Assembly: GCA_900467685.1 (NCBI GenBank)
Contig: UBQX01000001.1
Location: 94,166-158,165, forward strand
Direction: 5' to 3'
Source of the DNA: Hyphomicrobiales bacterium
GTDB taxonomy: Bacteria > Pseudomonadota > Alphaproteobacteria > Rhizobiales > Rhizobiaceae
DNA: 64,000 nt
Under the pieces are notes generated by a model. That model did no database searches. It saw nothing but the letters and a program-made list of their open reading frames with translations, and was not told the DNA's origin. Positions 54,847-64,000 of this stretch are shown piece after piece. Both the position numbers and the translations under genes were made by a program. Position 1 is the first letter of the stretch. Each line of letters opens with the position of its first letter.

Positions 54847-56397
54847 TCAAGCGGTTGCTTCCGGCGCGACATAGCGCGGGAAGACCGGTGTCGGCTGGTC
54901 GATGGCCGTGCCGGAGACGAGACGGCCTGAAGCGCCCAGTGCATCAAAGCCGCGCTTGTCGGCCGGCACCGCGACGAGATCGAGCAGCTTCGCCGAAGAG
55001 GTCGGCATGAAGGGCTGCAGGAGGATCGCGATCTGACGCACGGTTTCGGCCGTGACGTAAAGTACGGTTTCCATGCGCTTCGGATCCGTCTTCTTCAGCG
55101 CCCAGGGCTCCTGGCCGGCAAAGTAGCGGTCGCCTTCGGCGACTGCCGCGATAGTCGCGGTGACGGCCTTGTGGATTGCGAAATTGCCCATCTCGGTGCG
55201 CGCAACATCGATCACACCGTCGATATGGGCGAGCATCGCCTTGTCTTCATCTGTCAGCGGGCCGCATTCCGGGATCCTGCCGTCGCAGTTCTTGAAGATC
55301 ATCGACAGCGAACGGCTGGCGAGGTTGCCGATGCCGTTGGCGAGATCGGAATTGATGCGGGTGGCGATCGCCTCGTCGCTATAGCTTCCGTCCTGCCCGA
55401 AGGAGACTTCGCGCATGAAGAAATAGCGGATCTGGTCGAGGCCGAAATGGTCGATCAGGTTGAAGGGATCGACAACGTTGCCGACCGACTTCGACATCTT
55501 TTCCCCCTTGTTGAGGAGGAAGCCGTGGGCATAGACGCGCTTCGGCAGTTCGACGCCTGCCGACATCAGGAAGGCCGGCCAGTAGACGGCGTGGAAGCGG
55601 ATGATGTCCTTGCCGATGATGTGGATCGCCGGCCAGAATTTCCACAGCGGTGCATTCTCGTCCGGATAGCCGGCCGCGGTGATATAGTTCGTCAGTGCAT
55701 CGACCCAGACATACATGACATGGGCCGGATTGCCGGGAACCGGGATGCCCCAGTTGAAGGTCGTGCGCGAGATCGAGAGGTCCTTGAGGCCGGACTTGAC
55801 GAAGGAGATCACCTCGTTGCGGCGCTCGGATGGTCCGATAAATTCCGGATGCGCCTCGTAGTAGGCGAGCAGCTTGTCGCCATAGGCGGAGAGCTTGAAG
55901 AAATAGCTCTCTTCCTCGACCCATTCGACCGGCGAGCCGAGCGGCTCGCGGCGTACGCCGTCGGTGCCGACCGTCGTTTCGCTCTCGTCGAAATAGGCTT
56001 CCTGACGCACGGAATACCAGCCGCCATAGGTGGCGAGATAGATGTCGCCACGCTCTTCCATCTTCTTCCACAGCGCCTGCACGGCGATGCGGTGACGCTC
56101 TTCCGTCGTGCGGATGAAGTCATCGTTCGAGCAGTTGAGGCGCTTCAGCAGATCGCGGAAGACGGCAGAGTTGCGGTCGGCGAGCGCCAGCGGGGTAATC
56201 CCCTCCTTTTCCGCCGTCTGCTGCATTTTCTGACCATGTTCGTCCGTGCCGGAGAGAAAATGAACCTCGCGGCCCTCCAGTCGCTGGAAGCGCGCCATCA
56301 CGTCGGTTGCAATCGCCGTATAGGCGTGGCCGATATGCGGCGCGCCATTGGGATAGAAGATCGGGGTCGTGATATAGAAGCGCTCTTTTTCGGTCAT
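54847..56397 (-). CDS. metG: Methionyl-tRNA synthetase
   Basis: 516 residues, a class I synthetase of the short form without the zinc-knuckle cysteines (MetG2 type). [20 protein letters not shown] contains the HIGH box, GTDEHGQKM follows, and [17 protein letters not shown] holds KMSKS. The C-terminal anticodon-binding domain includes [16 protein letters not shown]. The C-terminal tRBD domain is absent. ATG 56397 gives [13 protein letters not shown]; the frame is open to 56613 but lacks family character there. Confidence 0.96.
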   Translation of the reverse strand: MTEKERFYITTPIFYPNGAPHIGHAYTAIATDVMARFQRLEGREVHFLSGTDEHGQKMQQTAEKEGITPLALADRNSAVFRDLLKRLNCSNDDFIRTTEERHRIAVQALWKKMEERGDIYLATYGGWYSVRQEAYFDESETTVGTDGVRREPLGSPVEWVEEESYFFKLSAYGDKLLAYYEAHPEFIGPSERRNEVISFVKSGLKDLSISRTTFNWGIPVPGNPAHVMYVWVDALTNYITAAGYPDENAPLWKFWPAIHIIGKDIIRFHAVYWPAFLMSAGVELPKRVYAHGFLLNKGEKMSKSVGNVVDPFNLIDHFGLDQIRYFFMREVSFGQDGSYSDEAIATRINSDLANGIGNLASRSLSMIFKNCDGRIPECGPLTDEDKAMLAHIDGVIDVARTEMGNFAIHKAVTATIAAVAEGDRYFAGQEPWALKKTDPKRMETVLYVTAETVRQIAILLQPFMPTSSAKLLDLVAVPADKRGFDALGASGRLVSGTAIDQPTPVFPRYVAPEATA

Positions 56398-56576
56398 GTC
56401 TTTATGTCTGCATTGAAAACTTGAATTGGCTTCTAAACCAGTTTGCCCGCAAACGAAACCACCGTTTTGCGGTGGAGAGACGATACGTTGACGGGCTCGC
56501 CTCCTGACGTTATCCAGTGCGGACTTGAAATGCAGAGGCCGGCACCCCGCCGGCGAAGTCTCCGGAGGGTGAGCCG

Positions 56577-57368
56577 CTGGGCCCGACCGACAGTTTCGAT
56601 CTTCTCTATTCACTTTCCGGTCTTGTCGTCGGCTTTCTGATCGGCCTGACAGGCGTCGGTGGCGGATCGCTGATGACGCCGATCCTGGTGCTGGTCTTCG
56701 GCGTGCATCCAGCCTCGGCGGTGGGGACGGACCTGCTGTTTGCCGCCGCGACGAAAATCGTCGGAACGGGCATCCATGGCTGGAAGGGGACGATCGACTG
56801 GAAGATCGTGCGCAACCTCGCCATTGGCAGTGTTCCCGCCTCGGCCGTCACGCTCTATTTCATCTCGGGTGTGGACCACACGGCGCAATCGAAGATGCTG
56901 ACGCTGATCCTCGGCATAGTCCTTGTATTGGTGGCGATCGTCCTGATTTTCCGGCCGCTGATCGTGCGGTTGTCGCTCAACATCCAGCGCGAGCGCGCTC
57001 CCCTGACCGCCACGCAGCGCGCCGTTGCGACAGCAGTTCTGGGGCTCACGCTCGGGGTCATGGTCACAGCCTCATCGGTTGGTGCCGGGGCGATGGGCGT
57101 GACGATCCTGCTGATCCTCTATCCGTTCCTGAAACTGAGCGATCTCGTCGGTACGGACATCGTTCACGCCGTGCCGCTGACGCTGATTGCGGGCGCCGGT
57201 TACTGGTATCTTGGCGAGGTCAAGCCGCTGATGCTCGGAGCGCTGCTCCTCGGCTCCATCCCCGGCGTGATCGGCGGTAGCCTTCTCGCGCCGCGCCTGC
57301 CAGATCATTATCTGCGTCCGGCGCTCGCGGCGGTTCTGGCTGCTGCTGGTCTCAAGATGCTGTTCTGA
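56577..57368 (+). CDS. TSUP-family permease (TauE/SafE), probable CTG start
   Basis: 263 residues from CTG 56577, or 231 from the first ATG at 56673. The part before the ATG reads [20 protein letters not shown] and encodes the first transmembrane helix with the conserved [13 protein letters not shown] motif, so translation must begin upstream. The frame is open from 56529 and has no ATG, GTG or TTG; CTG 56577 lies 7 nt after an ideal GGAGGG. The rest has about eight transmembrane helices, with [15 protein letters not shown] and the second motif. It exports or imports a sulfur anion or organic acid. Confidence 0.82.
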   Translation: MGPTDSFDLLYSLSGLVVGFLIGLTGVGGGSLMTPILVLVFGVHPASAVGTDLLFAAATKIVGTGIHGWKGTIDWKIVRNLAIGSVPASAVTLYFISGVDHTAQSKMLTLILGIVLVLVAIVLIFRPLIVRLSLNIQRERAPLTATQRAVATAVLGLTLGVMVTASSVGAGAMGVTILLILYPFLKLSDLVGTDIVHAVPLTLIAGAGYWYLGEVKPLMLGALLLGSIPGVIGGSLLAPRLPDHYLRPALAAVLAAAGLKMLF

Positions 57369-57390
57369 AACGCCAAATTTTATTGTTTTA

Positions 57391-57440
57391 GCGCAATTCC
57401 GAGCGCAAAACCGGTTCTCACTTTTGCTGAATTTGCTCTA
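57391..57440. repeat. Rhizobiales intergenic palindromic repeat (RIME/REP-like), copy 2
   Basis: gcgcaattcc … ccggttctcacttttgctgaatttgctcta-type unit; gcaattc pairs imperfectly with gaatttgc. It matches copy 1 (6567–6611) in its ends and its cacttttg/cactttcc part, but is diverged. It lies in the 69 nt between the convergent TSUP and holB genes and may help end both transcripts. Confidence 0.6.
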
Positions 57441-58469
57441 GCCGGCAATATAGACCTCGACCGCGTTCATGACGATCTGCTTGCGGTCGAGATTATAGGC
57501 GACCGACGTCGTTATCCGCTCCTGCAAGGCTGATGACACTTCCGACAGGCGCGCGGCACCGGCCAGATCGCCATTCAGCGCGGCGTGCTTCGCATCGCGC
57601 TCAATGCGGCGGATAAGATTGTCGGTGAAGAAGGCGAAGATTGTCTCACCACCCTTTGCAGCAAGCGCGTCGGCCAGCTTGATCAGCTCCTGTCTCTGCT
57701 GCCCACCCGGCGACTGTGACACCACGCCCTCGAATGCGTTCAGGATCTCCAGTCCACCGTAATTCACGAGTTTCAGCGCTTCCGAAACGCTGCCTCCAGC
57801 CTGCGCGAACAAGGCGTCGCGGCTCTGGGCATTGATCTCGAAGCCCAGCGCGTTCAATGCGGCTTCAAGGTCACGATCGCTCAGCGGACGCAACGGCATC
57901 GGCAGGCAGCGCGAGCGGATCGTGGGCAGCAGCTTGCCCGGCGCATGCGAGAGCACGAGGAACATGGCGCGCTTCGGCGGCTCTTCCAGCATCTTCAGGA
58001 TCGCGTTGGCCGCATTGCGGTTGAGATCGTCGGCGGTATCGACAATGACGATTCGCCAGTTGTCGGAACCGGAGGTCTGGGCAAAGAAGCGCCCTGCCCG
58101 ACGGACCTCGTCGATGGTGATCGCGCTCTTGAAGCGGCCAGCCTTTTCGTCGAAGGGGCGCGTGAGGTGAATGAGATTGTGCGAGGCGCCCGAAGCCACC
58201 TGCCGGAACGTCGCGGAGCCGGGATCGGGCGGTGCGATCGTCTCAGGCGCGGATTGCGCATCCGGATGCGCCAGAACATGATTGGCGAAGCGGAAGGCGA
58301 GCGTAGCCTTGCCGATCCCCTCCGGTCCTTCGATCAGGATCGCGTGATGGCTCTTGCCGGACTTGTAGGCTCGGCCGAGAAAATCGAGCGCTGCGTCATG
58401 ACCGAAGAGCGAAAGGGTCTCGGCCGGTGGTCGCGCGCCATCCAGGACGGCGTCTTCCGCGCTGCTCAT
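57438..58469 (-). CDS. holB: DNA polymerase III subunit delta'
   Basis: 343 residues of the AAA+ clamp-loader type. Walker [16 protein letters not shown] is near residue 45. After it come [20 protein letters not shown] (Walker B/sensor), [20 protein letters not shown] and [17 protein letters not shown] with the SRC motif. The zinc-module cysteines of gamma/delta' are not apparent. It loads the sliding clamp with delta and tau. Its ATG overlaps the tmk stop by 4 nt, so the two are translationally coupled. Confidence 0.93.
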   Translation of the reverse strand: MSSAEDAVLDGARPPAETLSLFGHDAALDFLGRAYKSGKSHHAILIEGPEGIGKATLAFRFANHVLAHPDAQSAPETIAPPDPGSATFRQVASGASHNLIHLTRPFDEKAGRFKSAITIDEVRRAGRFFAQTSGSDNWRIVIVDTADDLNRNAANAILKMLEEPPKRAMFLVLSHAPGKLLPTIRSRCLPMPLRPLSDRDLEAALNALGFEINAQSRDALFAQAGGSVSEALKLVNYGGLEILNAFEGVVSQSPGGQQRQELIKLADALAAKGGETIFAFFTDNLIRRIERDAKHAALNGDLAGAARLSEVSSALQERITTSVAYNLDRKQIVMNAVEVYIAG

Positions 58470-59158
58470 CGGGCGGCACTCGCCCGGTTGCTGACAGGCC
58501 GACTGCGGATGGGCAGCATGGGCTCGACGATCCGGTAGACCGCCTCGGCGATCTCATCCACCTCGCCGGAAGCGTCAACGACGCGACAACGGAAGGGTTC
58601 GGCGGTCGCGATATCGAGGAAGGCTTCGCGGCGCGTCTTGTGCGTTTCGAGCTCCTCCTTCTCGAAACGATCGGGCGACGCATCGGCATCGATCGCGTCC
58701 AGACGCTTGCGGGCGCGGGCGAGACCAACCTCGGCCGGCAGATCGAAGATGATCGTGCAATCCGGGATCGTGCCGTTGACGGCCACACGCTCGAGGTTCG
58801 CGACGAAATCGTGCGGCAGGTTGCCGGTCACGCCCTGGTAGACGCGCGAGGAGTCCATGAAGCGGTCGCAGAGGACGACTGACCCTGCAGCAAGCGCCGG
58901 CTTGATCAACTCTTCGACATGGTCGCTGCGCGCAGCGGCAAAAAGGATAGCCTCCATGCGCACGCCAAATTCTTCCGCGGCACCTGAGAGGATGACATGG
59001 CGAACGGCCTCCGCCCCGGTCGAGCCGCCCGGTTCGCGGGTCATGATCACCTCGTAACCGGAGGCACGAAGGCGCTCCGCCAGCAGCCGAATCTGCGTCG
59101 ACTTGCCGGCGCCCTCTCCGCCTTCAAATGTCACGAACAATCCGTTGTTTGCCGCCAA
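58466..59158 (-). CDS. tmk: Thymidylate kinase
   Basis: 230 residues. The P-loop [20 protein letters not shown], the DR(Y/F) segment [36 protein letters not shown] and the lid stretch [20 protein letters not shown] identify dTMP kinase. It phosphorylates dTMP to dTDP. The lid region with arginine and acidic residues fits the Rhizobiales form. It lies between the PBP5-like gene and holB on the minus strand. Confidence 0.96.
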   Translation of the reverse strand: MAANNGLFVTFEGGEGAGKSTQIRLLAERLRASGYEVIMTREPGGSTGAEAVRHVILSGAAEEFGVRMEAILFAAARSDHVEELIKPALAAGSVVLCDRFMDSSRVYQGVTGNLPHDFVANLERVAVNGTIPDCTIIFDLPAEVGLARARKRLDAIDADASPDRFEKEELETHKTRREAFLDIATAEPFRCRVVDASGEVDEIAEAVYRIVEPMLPIRSRPVSNRASAAR

Positions 59159-59249
59159 AGCCTTTTCCCGCGCGAGCTTTCAATGCTCGCAATGTCATTT
59201 TATCGCGCCGGTTTAACGAAAACCGGTCTCCAATTATTCGACCAGCGCG

Positions 59250-60416
59250 TTACAGCCAGAAGAACAGCAGCTCCCACACCGCGTCAAGTGCGCGGCCAGT
59301 CAGCGAACCGCCCCTGACATCGTTCTGCGCGTAAACCGGCACTTCCTGCAGCACTTCCTCACCGTTGTACAGCCTGAGTGCGCCCACCTTTGCGCCTTTT
59401 TCCACCGGAGCCTTGAAAGGCCAGTCATAGGCGATGCGCGCAGTCACCCTATCGGGCAGTCTCTTGTCCTGGAAGATCGAGACGGGTGTCTGCGCGGCGA
59501 CCGGCACGCGCGAATCAGCACCGCCATAGACCGGCACATCGCCGATCACTTCGCCGGCCGCAAATATCTGCCGCTTCTCGAAGGCGCTCAGCCCCCATTC
59601 AAGGATTGCCTTGGCCTCGTCCTCGCGCTCCTTCGGGCTCGCAAGCCCGCTCATCGCCAGATAGAGCCGGACGCCATTGCGTTCGACCGTCGCCACGATG
59701 CCATAACCCGCATCCTCCGAATAGCCGGTGGCAAAACCGTCGCTACCCTCGACGCTCGCGAAAAGCGGATAGCGATTGCGCTGGCGGATCTTGTTCCACT
59801 CGAAATCGCGGATGGCAAAGAAAGGAAAGTATTCCGGATAATTGTCATGCAGGTCTCGCGACAGCAGGACGAGCTCCCGCATCGTCATCTTGTTCCCATC
59901 ATCCGGCAGGCCGGAGGAATTGGCGAAGGTCGATTTCTTGAGGCCGATTTCCCTGGCCCGCGCGTTGAGCTTTTCCGTGAAAGCCGCGTCGCTGCCGGAA
60001 ATACCTTCTGCAAGGATGATGCAGGCATCGTTTGCCTGCTGGACAATCATGCCCTTCAGCAGGTCTTCGACGCGGATCCGCGATTTCAGAGCAGCAAACA
60101 TGGTAGAGGTGCGAGAGAGCGCCCCACCCGTGCGCCAGGCATATTCCGAAACCGGGAACTCCGTGTCGGACTTCAGCGCGTCCGTCTTCAGAAGATGGAA
60201 GACATATTCGGCCGTCATCAGCTTCATCAGCGATGCGGACTGAACGAGCTGGTCGGCATTCTTGTTGAGAAGGATCGTGCCTGTCTCGGCCTCGATCATG
60301 AAAACCTGCTTTGCCTTTGTGGCAAGGGGCTCGCCGGCAAGCGTCAGCGACAGGCCCGACAGCCAGAGCCCGACGACCGTCGTCAGGATGTATGCAGCCC
60401 TAGCCCAGGTTTTCAT
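59250..60416 (-). CDS. PBP5/DacF-like D-Ala-D-Ala carboxypeptidase homologue with altered motifs
   Basis: 388 residues. Residues 1–28 are a signal peptide; the catalytic-type domain follows, then a C-terminal PBP5 beta domain and a last hydrophobic helix (ALDAVWELLFFWL) for membrane attachment. The SxxK motif is Ser62-Leu-Met-Lys65. The second motif, normally SxN, reads Gln127-Ala-Asn129, and the third, normally KTG, reads Ala229-Thr-Gly231. The family trims peptidoglycan pentapeptides. With these changes, activity is uncertain. It lies between rlpA and tmk, as in related genomes. Confidence 0.88.
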   Translation of the reverse strand: MKTWARAAYILTTVVGLWLSGLSLTLAGEPLATKAKQVFMIEAETGTILLNKNADQLVQSASLMKLMTAEYVFHLLKTDALKSDTEFPVSEYAWRTGGALSRTSTMFAALKSRIRVEDLLKGMIVQQANDACIILAEGISGSDAAFTEKLNARAREIGLKKSTFANSSGLPDDGNKMTMRELVLLSRDLHDNYPEYFPFFAIRDFEWNKIRQRNRYPLFASVEGSDGFATGYSEDAGYGIVATVERNGVRLYLAMSGLASPKEREDEAKAILEWGLSAFEKRQIFAAGEVIGDVPVYGGADSRVPVAAQTPVSIFQDKRLPDRVTARIAYDWPFKAPVEKGAKVGALRLYNGEEVLQEVPVYAQNDVRGGSLTGRALDAVWELLFFWL

Positions 60417-60468
60417 GGTTTCCGCCCTGCTTCATTCTCTCGGAGGGCAGACCGTGTGCTTCGCTGCC

Positions 60469-61500
60469 TCAGCCGCCGTTATCGCTCACATAGGATGCGC
60501 GAATCTTGTCCGCATTCAACTCATATGTATCCGAGACCAATGCCCGGAAAGGCGCGCTTGCGCCAGAGCGATCTTGTTCATTGACATAGCCGGACGCCAT
60601 GCTGCGGTCACGACCGGAGGCGAGTTCCATCGAGCCCGGACGGACGCGCGGCATGGGCCCCACTTCCGGCAGAAGCACGAAGGCGGGCGACTGGACCTGG
60701 AACGGGATGGGCGCGTTGGCCGGTTCGTTCAACGCCAGCGCCGGCGCACGCTTCGGCATCGGCGCGGAGACGGGCATGGGCGCGGCCACTGGCATCTGCA
60801 TGCGAACAGGCATGGCGCTGGCCGGAAGGCGCGTATCGTTCGAAGCCACCATCACACCAGGCGCAACCTGGCTCGGAATCGTGTGGCTGCCCTTGGGGAT
60901 ATAGGAAGCCATCAGGAAGGCCTGATCCTGACCGTCCATGCGGGCGCGACCGACATATTGCACGCGAACCTTGGCAGTCCCGTGACCCTTCATGTCCAGC
61001 ATTTCGGCTGTCTTGCTCGAAAGATCGATGATGCGGCCGCGTTCATAAGGGCCGCGGTCGTTGACGCGCACGATGATGGAAGCACCGTTGGTCGTGTTGG
61101 TGACGCGGGCATAGCTCGGCAGCGGGAATGTCGGATGGGCGGCGGTCAGCGCGCTGGTGTCGTAGATCTCGCCATTCGCGGTGTAGCGGCCATGGAAGGC
61201 GGAGCCATACCAGGACGCGAAACCAACGCGGTCGTAATTGCGGTCTTCCTTGGGATAGTAGGTCTGGCCCTTCACGACATAGGGCTTGCCAACCATGTCA
61301 CGACCGCCGCCCTTGGGAACGGGGCCGTGGAAAATGACGCGCGGGCTGGCTTTGACGCCGTATTTCGACTCGGCAAAATATTCCTTGTTACGCTTGGAGG
61401 ATGTCTTCGTGGCTGTTGTCGTACCACACGCTGCAAGCGACCCCATGGCGAGAGAAAGTGTCAGCAGACGCAGTCCCGTTTTGACGCGGCGATCCACCAT
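60469..61500 (-). CDS. rlpA: Septal ring lytic transglycosylase RlpA-like lipoprotein
   Basis: 343 residues. A lipoprotein signal ends in the lipobox LAAC at about residue 25. The double-psi beta-barrel domain covers residues 90–180: VGFASWYGSAFHGRYTANGE, SALTAAHPTFPLPSYARVTN, IIVRVNDRGPYERGRIIDLS. This RlpA signature includes the aspartate of NDRGPY. The C-terminal 160 residues are Pro/Met/Ala-rich repeats (PVRMQMPVAAPMPVSAPMPK) in place of a SPOR domain. It cleaves denuded glycan at the septum. It is probably transcribed with the PBP5-like gene. Confidence 0.9.
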   Translation of the reverse strand: MVDRRVKTGLRLLTLSLAMGSLAACGTTTATKTSSKRNKEYFAESKYGVKASPRVIFHGPVPKGGGRDMVGKPYVVKGQTYYPKEDRNYDRVGFASWYGSAFHGRYTANGEIYDTSALTAAHPTFPLPSYARVTNTTNGASIIVRVNDRGPYERGRIIDLSSKTAEMLDMKGHGTAKVRVQYVGRARMDGQDQAFLMASYIPKGSHTIPSQVAPGVMVASNDTRLPASAMPVRMQMPVAAPMPVSAPMPKRAPALALNEPANAPIPFQVQSPAFVLLPEVGPMPRVRPGSMELASGRDRSMASGYVNEQDRSGASAPFRALVSDTYELNADKIRASYVSDNGG

Positions 61501-61950
61501 ACTCGATTGTCCCCTTGCAACGCTACACAGTACAAAAACGTTCGCGGGACGAGTGGCGACGCCTGGTTCCCCGCGCCGCCGCTTATGCCGCTTTTTAATC
61601 TAACTGTTCCTTAATCATGACAGGAAAAGGGCAGAACACCCAGGCAAAGCGGCAACAGCGGCGGGATCTTTTGCATTATGGTTACCAAATGGTTACTTCA
61701 TCTGACACGAACCCGCCCCAACTCAAAGATCATACACTTTAGATCGCCTGTTCATTCTGCGCCCAAGAGGTTCCGGGCAAGCTTCAAATAAGGTCGCATC
61801 GATAATTGTACAGCCACACGACCGAGCGCGGGGTGTTGAGGGGGATGCTCCGGCTTGGTCGTGATGCATCATCTTCACCGGTGCGGCAGCTGCAATGAAA
61901 CTTCGATCAGATCGGCCGCGGGATATGTCCCCGGCAGAGGCGGGACTTTA
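61501..61950. other. Divergent intergenic region, 450 nt
   Basis: Separates rlpA (minus) and the autotransporter (plus). A direct repeat gttac-N6-gttac is at about 61680–61695, probably part of the rlpA promoter. An open frame from 61855 reaches the autotransporter but lacks a signal peptide before 61951. No other gene or strong hairpin is seen. Confidence 0.5.
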
Positions 61951-63903
61951 ATGAATAGACATTTGCTTTGGCAATCGGTGGCACTCGGCGCGCTGATTGC
62001 AATCGGGCATAACGATGCAGCGTTGGCGGCCTGCTTTAACGACGGCACCTGCGTCAATAATGGGACGCTGACCGGAAACGGAACCAATCACACCATTGAT
62101 TCACACGGCGCGCTGACACTGACCAACAGCAGCACGGGCACGATCACAGGTGTGGGTGCATGGAGCGCGGTGGCTGCGTCCGGCGGCCTGAATTTCACGA
62201 ACTTCGGCTCGGTCGCCGGCAATTATACCGGGGTCTTCATCACGGGATCCAGCGCGACGATCGCAAACCAGAGCGGCGGCAGTATATCCGGTAACGTGTA
62301 TTTCGGCATCCATGCTACCAACGGGACGTCTTCGCTGACTTTGGTCAATGACGGGACGATCACAGGCAAGACCGGCATATTGAGCCAGGTGACCGGTTCG
62401 GCAACCGTGACCAACCGGGGGACGATCAGCAGCACGGCCGCTTCGAGCCCCAGCCAGACTTTCGCGGGGTATGGCATCAACTTCGAGAGCGGCAATGGTA
62501 CTCTCAACAATTACGGCACCATCTCTGGTCTGACCTCTGCGGTCATGATCGGTGCCGGCGGCAATACGTTCAACATCTACGACGGCTCGGTCTTTAACAA
62601 CGGCATCGACTACAACAACAAGACGGGCAACACGACCAATTTCTACACCGGCAGCTATACGCTGGGCGTCAAGAACTACAATGTGAACACCAATACGATC
62701 AACCTGCGCGGCACCGCCCAGACGGTGGTGACTTCCGGCCTTGTCAACGGCAACGGCGATATCGTCGTGGTGGACAACAGCGCGCCGCTATCGGCAAACA
62801 GCGCCGGCCCCATCGTTGCCAGCTATACGTCTTCCGTCATCAGCGATCTGCTGAGCAACGACGTCATCGTTCAGGATATCGGCATTGGAGACGTATTCCC
62901 GCGCGATTCGGTCAATGACCAGACGCAGCAGCGATCGGCAAAGGCAGGCTTCTATCCCGATCGCATGAAGCTCCGGACAAGCAAGGCGCAGGCTGCCTTT
63001 GCCAATGTGCTTGCAAGTTCCGCCGCAGCCAAGGCGACAGGCACGCTGCTGAATGGCTCCGGACAAGCAATTGACCGCTACGGCAACCTCGTCTGGTCGC
63101 GCAGCTTCGGCGGCGCCTATTTCCAGGATCCTTTCGGTGGGCTGAGCGGGCAGCGCACCTATTCGGGCGGCACGATGATCGGCTATGACTGGCACAACGA
63201 AGTCCTGCGCGTCGGCGGCTTCTTTGGCCTTGGCAAGATGCGCACGAACCGCTCGGGTTCGCTCGACCATGTCACCACGGACACGGCCTTCGGCGGCCTC
63301 TACGGCCGCTACACGTTCGACAAGTTCAAGCTGGACGCGACGTTGTCCGGCGGGTCAATCAATGCGACGACGCAGCGCTACATCAATAACGGCAGCGAAA
63401 TCGCGACCGGCAAGGTAACTGGCTTCTTCCTGTCTCCGGAAGTCGCACTCGGTTACGATATGGCGGTCGCGGACGGCCTGGTCTTCACGCCCACCGGTCG
63501 CCTGCGCTATGTGGGAGCCTTCAGCGATCCCTATACTGAAAGTGGTTCGACCCAGAATGTCAGCTACGGCAAGAGCGTATCGCAATCCTTCGAGGAACGC
63601 CTCGAACTGCGCCTGACGCACAATGTGAAGGACGATCGCGGCCTGATCTCCAGCTATTACATCCAGGCGGCCGCCATCGCCGCCCAACGTGTCGGGCCGG
63701 ATGGATTTGCAGCCAACCTGGCCGGCACGAACTTCACGGTGGGCGCCGGCGGGGCTCGCGCGAAGGCCGGCGGATCGCTGAGCGTCGGGGTCAATTACAA
63801 GCTCACCCAGCAATGCGACCTCTTCGGCAGCGTCGAAGCGGCAGCCTTCAGCGACAAGTCCTATTCGATCGCCGTGCGCGGCGGGGTGAAGATGGCGTTC
63901 TGA
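61951..63903 (+). CDS. Autotransporter (type V secretion) outer-membrane protein
   Basis: 650 residues from ATG 61951; only this start gives the signal peptide (HLLWQSVALGALIAIGHNDA, then ALAA). The passenger, to about residue 330, is a beta-helix of short repeats rich in Gly/Thr/Asn (NNGTLTGNGTNHTI, TNSSTGTITG, LVNDGTITGKTG, NYGTISGLTS). Residues about 375–650 form the autotransporter beta-barrel: LVWSRSFGGAYFQ, GGTMIGYDWHNEVLRVGGFF, and a C-terminal Phe in VKMAF. Adhesion is a common role, unproven here. The passenger is short for the family. An internal cysteine pair sits near the N-terminus. Confidence 0.9.
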   Translation: MNRHLLWQSVALGALIAIGHNDAALAACFNDGTCVNNGTLTGNGTNHTIDSHGALTLTNSSTGTITGVGAWSAVAASGGLNFTNFGSVAGNYTGVFITGSSATIANQSGGSISGNVYFGIHATNGTSSLTLVNDGTITGKTGILSQVTGSATVTNRGTISSTAASSPSQTFAGYGINFESGNGTLNNYGTISGLTSAVMIGAGGNTFNIYDGSVFNNGIDYNNKTGNTTNFYTGSYTLGVKNYNVNTNTINLRGTAQTVVTSGLVNGNGDIVVVDNSAPLSANSAGPIVASYTSSVISDLLSNDVIVQDIGIGDVFPRDSVNDQTQQRSAKAGFYPDRMKLRTSKAQAAFANVLASSAAAKATGTLLNGSGQAIDRYGNLVWSRSFGGAYFQDPFGGLSGQRTYSGGTMIGYDWHNEVLRVGGFFGLGKMRTNRSGSLDHVTTDTAFGGLYGRYTFDKFKLDATLSGGSINATTQRYINNGSEIATGKVTGFFLSPEVALGYDMAVADGLVFTPTGRLRYVGAFSDPYTESGSTQNVSYGKSVSQSFEERLELRLTHNVKDDRGLISSYYIQAAAIAAQRVGPDGFAANLAGTNFTVGAGGARAKAGGSLSVGVNYKLTQQCDLFGSVEAAAFSDKSYSIAVRGGVKMAF

Positions 63904-63957
63904 GAACGTCACGCTTCCGCCGCGCAAGCGCCGTGGCGCTCAACCCCTTGCACAACG

Positions 63958-63981
63958 AAAAAGACGCCCGAGAGGGCGTCT
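63958..63981 (-). terminator. Rho-independent terminator for a minus-strand gene beyond the window
   Basis: gacgccc (63963–63969), loop gaga, gggcgtc (63974–63980). On the minus strand the stem is followed by five Ts (As at 63958–63962). It lies 55 nt past the autotransporter stop and may serve both directions, but the T-run points leftward. Confidence 0.75.
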
Positions 63982-64000
63982 CAGACTGCTGACAAACCGC

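Noticed and set aside
55171..56424. Plus-strand open frame of 417 codons opposite metG
   Set aside because: Shadow of metG. Similar antisense frames opposite uvrA (48593–49543), the SBP gene (38955–40010) and the HD-GYP gene (35996–37072) were rejected for the same reason.

Overview
The window looks like a chromosomal segment of a Rhizobiales bacterium, most likely Rhizobiaceae (Rhizobium/Agrobacterium/Shinella/Ensifer-like). The evidence is the gene order D-amino-acid aminotransferase–hfq–hflX–mazG, a cysG–DUF2849–cysI–DUF934 sulfite-assimilation operon, an IalB-family protein, a GTTC-N7-GTTC SOS box upstream of uvrA, two copies of a Rhizobiales-type intergenic palindrome, and an rlpA–PBP–tmk–holB–metG–tatD series. 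The species cannot be named from the sequence alone.

Layout. 1–12.1 kb is core chromosome: the hfq/hflX/mazG region with a ParDE toxin–antitoxin pair in the hflX–mazG gap, a nucleoside deaminase, the sulfite-reduction operon, a ferredoxin-NADP reductase and a Tat-exported amidohydrolase. 12.27–33.68 kb is an integrated element of about 21.4 kb at the 3' end of a tRNA-Ser(TGA). It is bounded by a 14-bp direct repeat, and the left copy sits in an 8-bp inverted repeat around a 7-bp centre, as expected for a tyrosine-integrase core site. 33.7–64 kb is core chromosome again: an MFS transporter, an HD-GYP protein, hspQ, an IalB-like protein, a peptide-binding protein, a DsbA/FrnE-like protein, gyrA, marC-like, ssb and uvrA (divergent), a Na/Pi cotransporter, purC, an MBL hydrolase, tatD, metG, a TSUP permease, holB, tmk, a PBP5-like protein, rlpA and an autotransporter.

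The island is the most interesting part. It has an integrase at its left end. At the right end are two small helix-turn-helix proteins and a 906-aa primase–helicase, followed by a TGCGCA iteron array that looks like a replication origin. Between these lie phage virion-type genes on the minus strand: a tail fibre with its downstream partner, two large DNA-ejection-like proteins, two small hypothetical genes and a Cys/HGG-motif protein. No large terminase, portal, capsid or tail-tube gene is visible. The place where a podovirus-like head module would be expected holds a plus-strand cassette with a serine recombinase and a protein with two winged-helix-like segments. A block of four lipoproteins, one other secreted protein and an SRAP (YedK-like) protein lies between the integrase and the ejection genes and looks like cargo. 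The element is therefore either a decayed or rearranged podovirus-like prophage, or a phage-derived integrative replicon or satellite that lacks its own capsid.

Limits: gene functions are read from recognisable motifs and family resemblance without database searches. Many island genes are of unknown function, and no repressor was identified with confidence.
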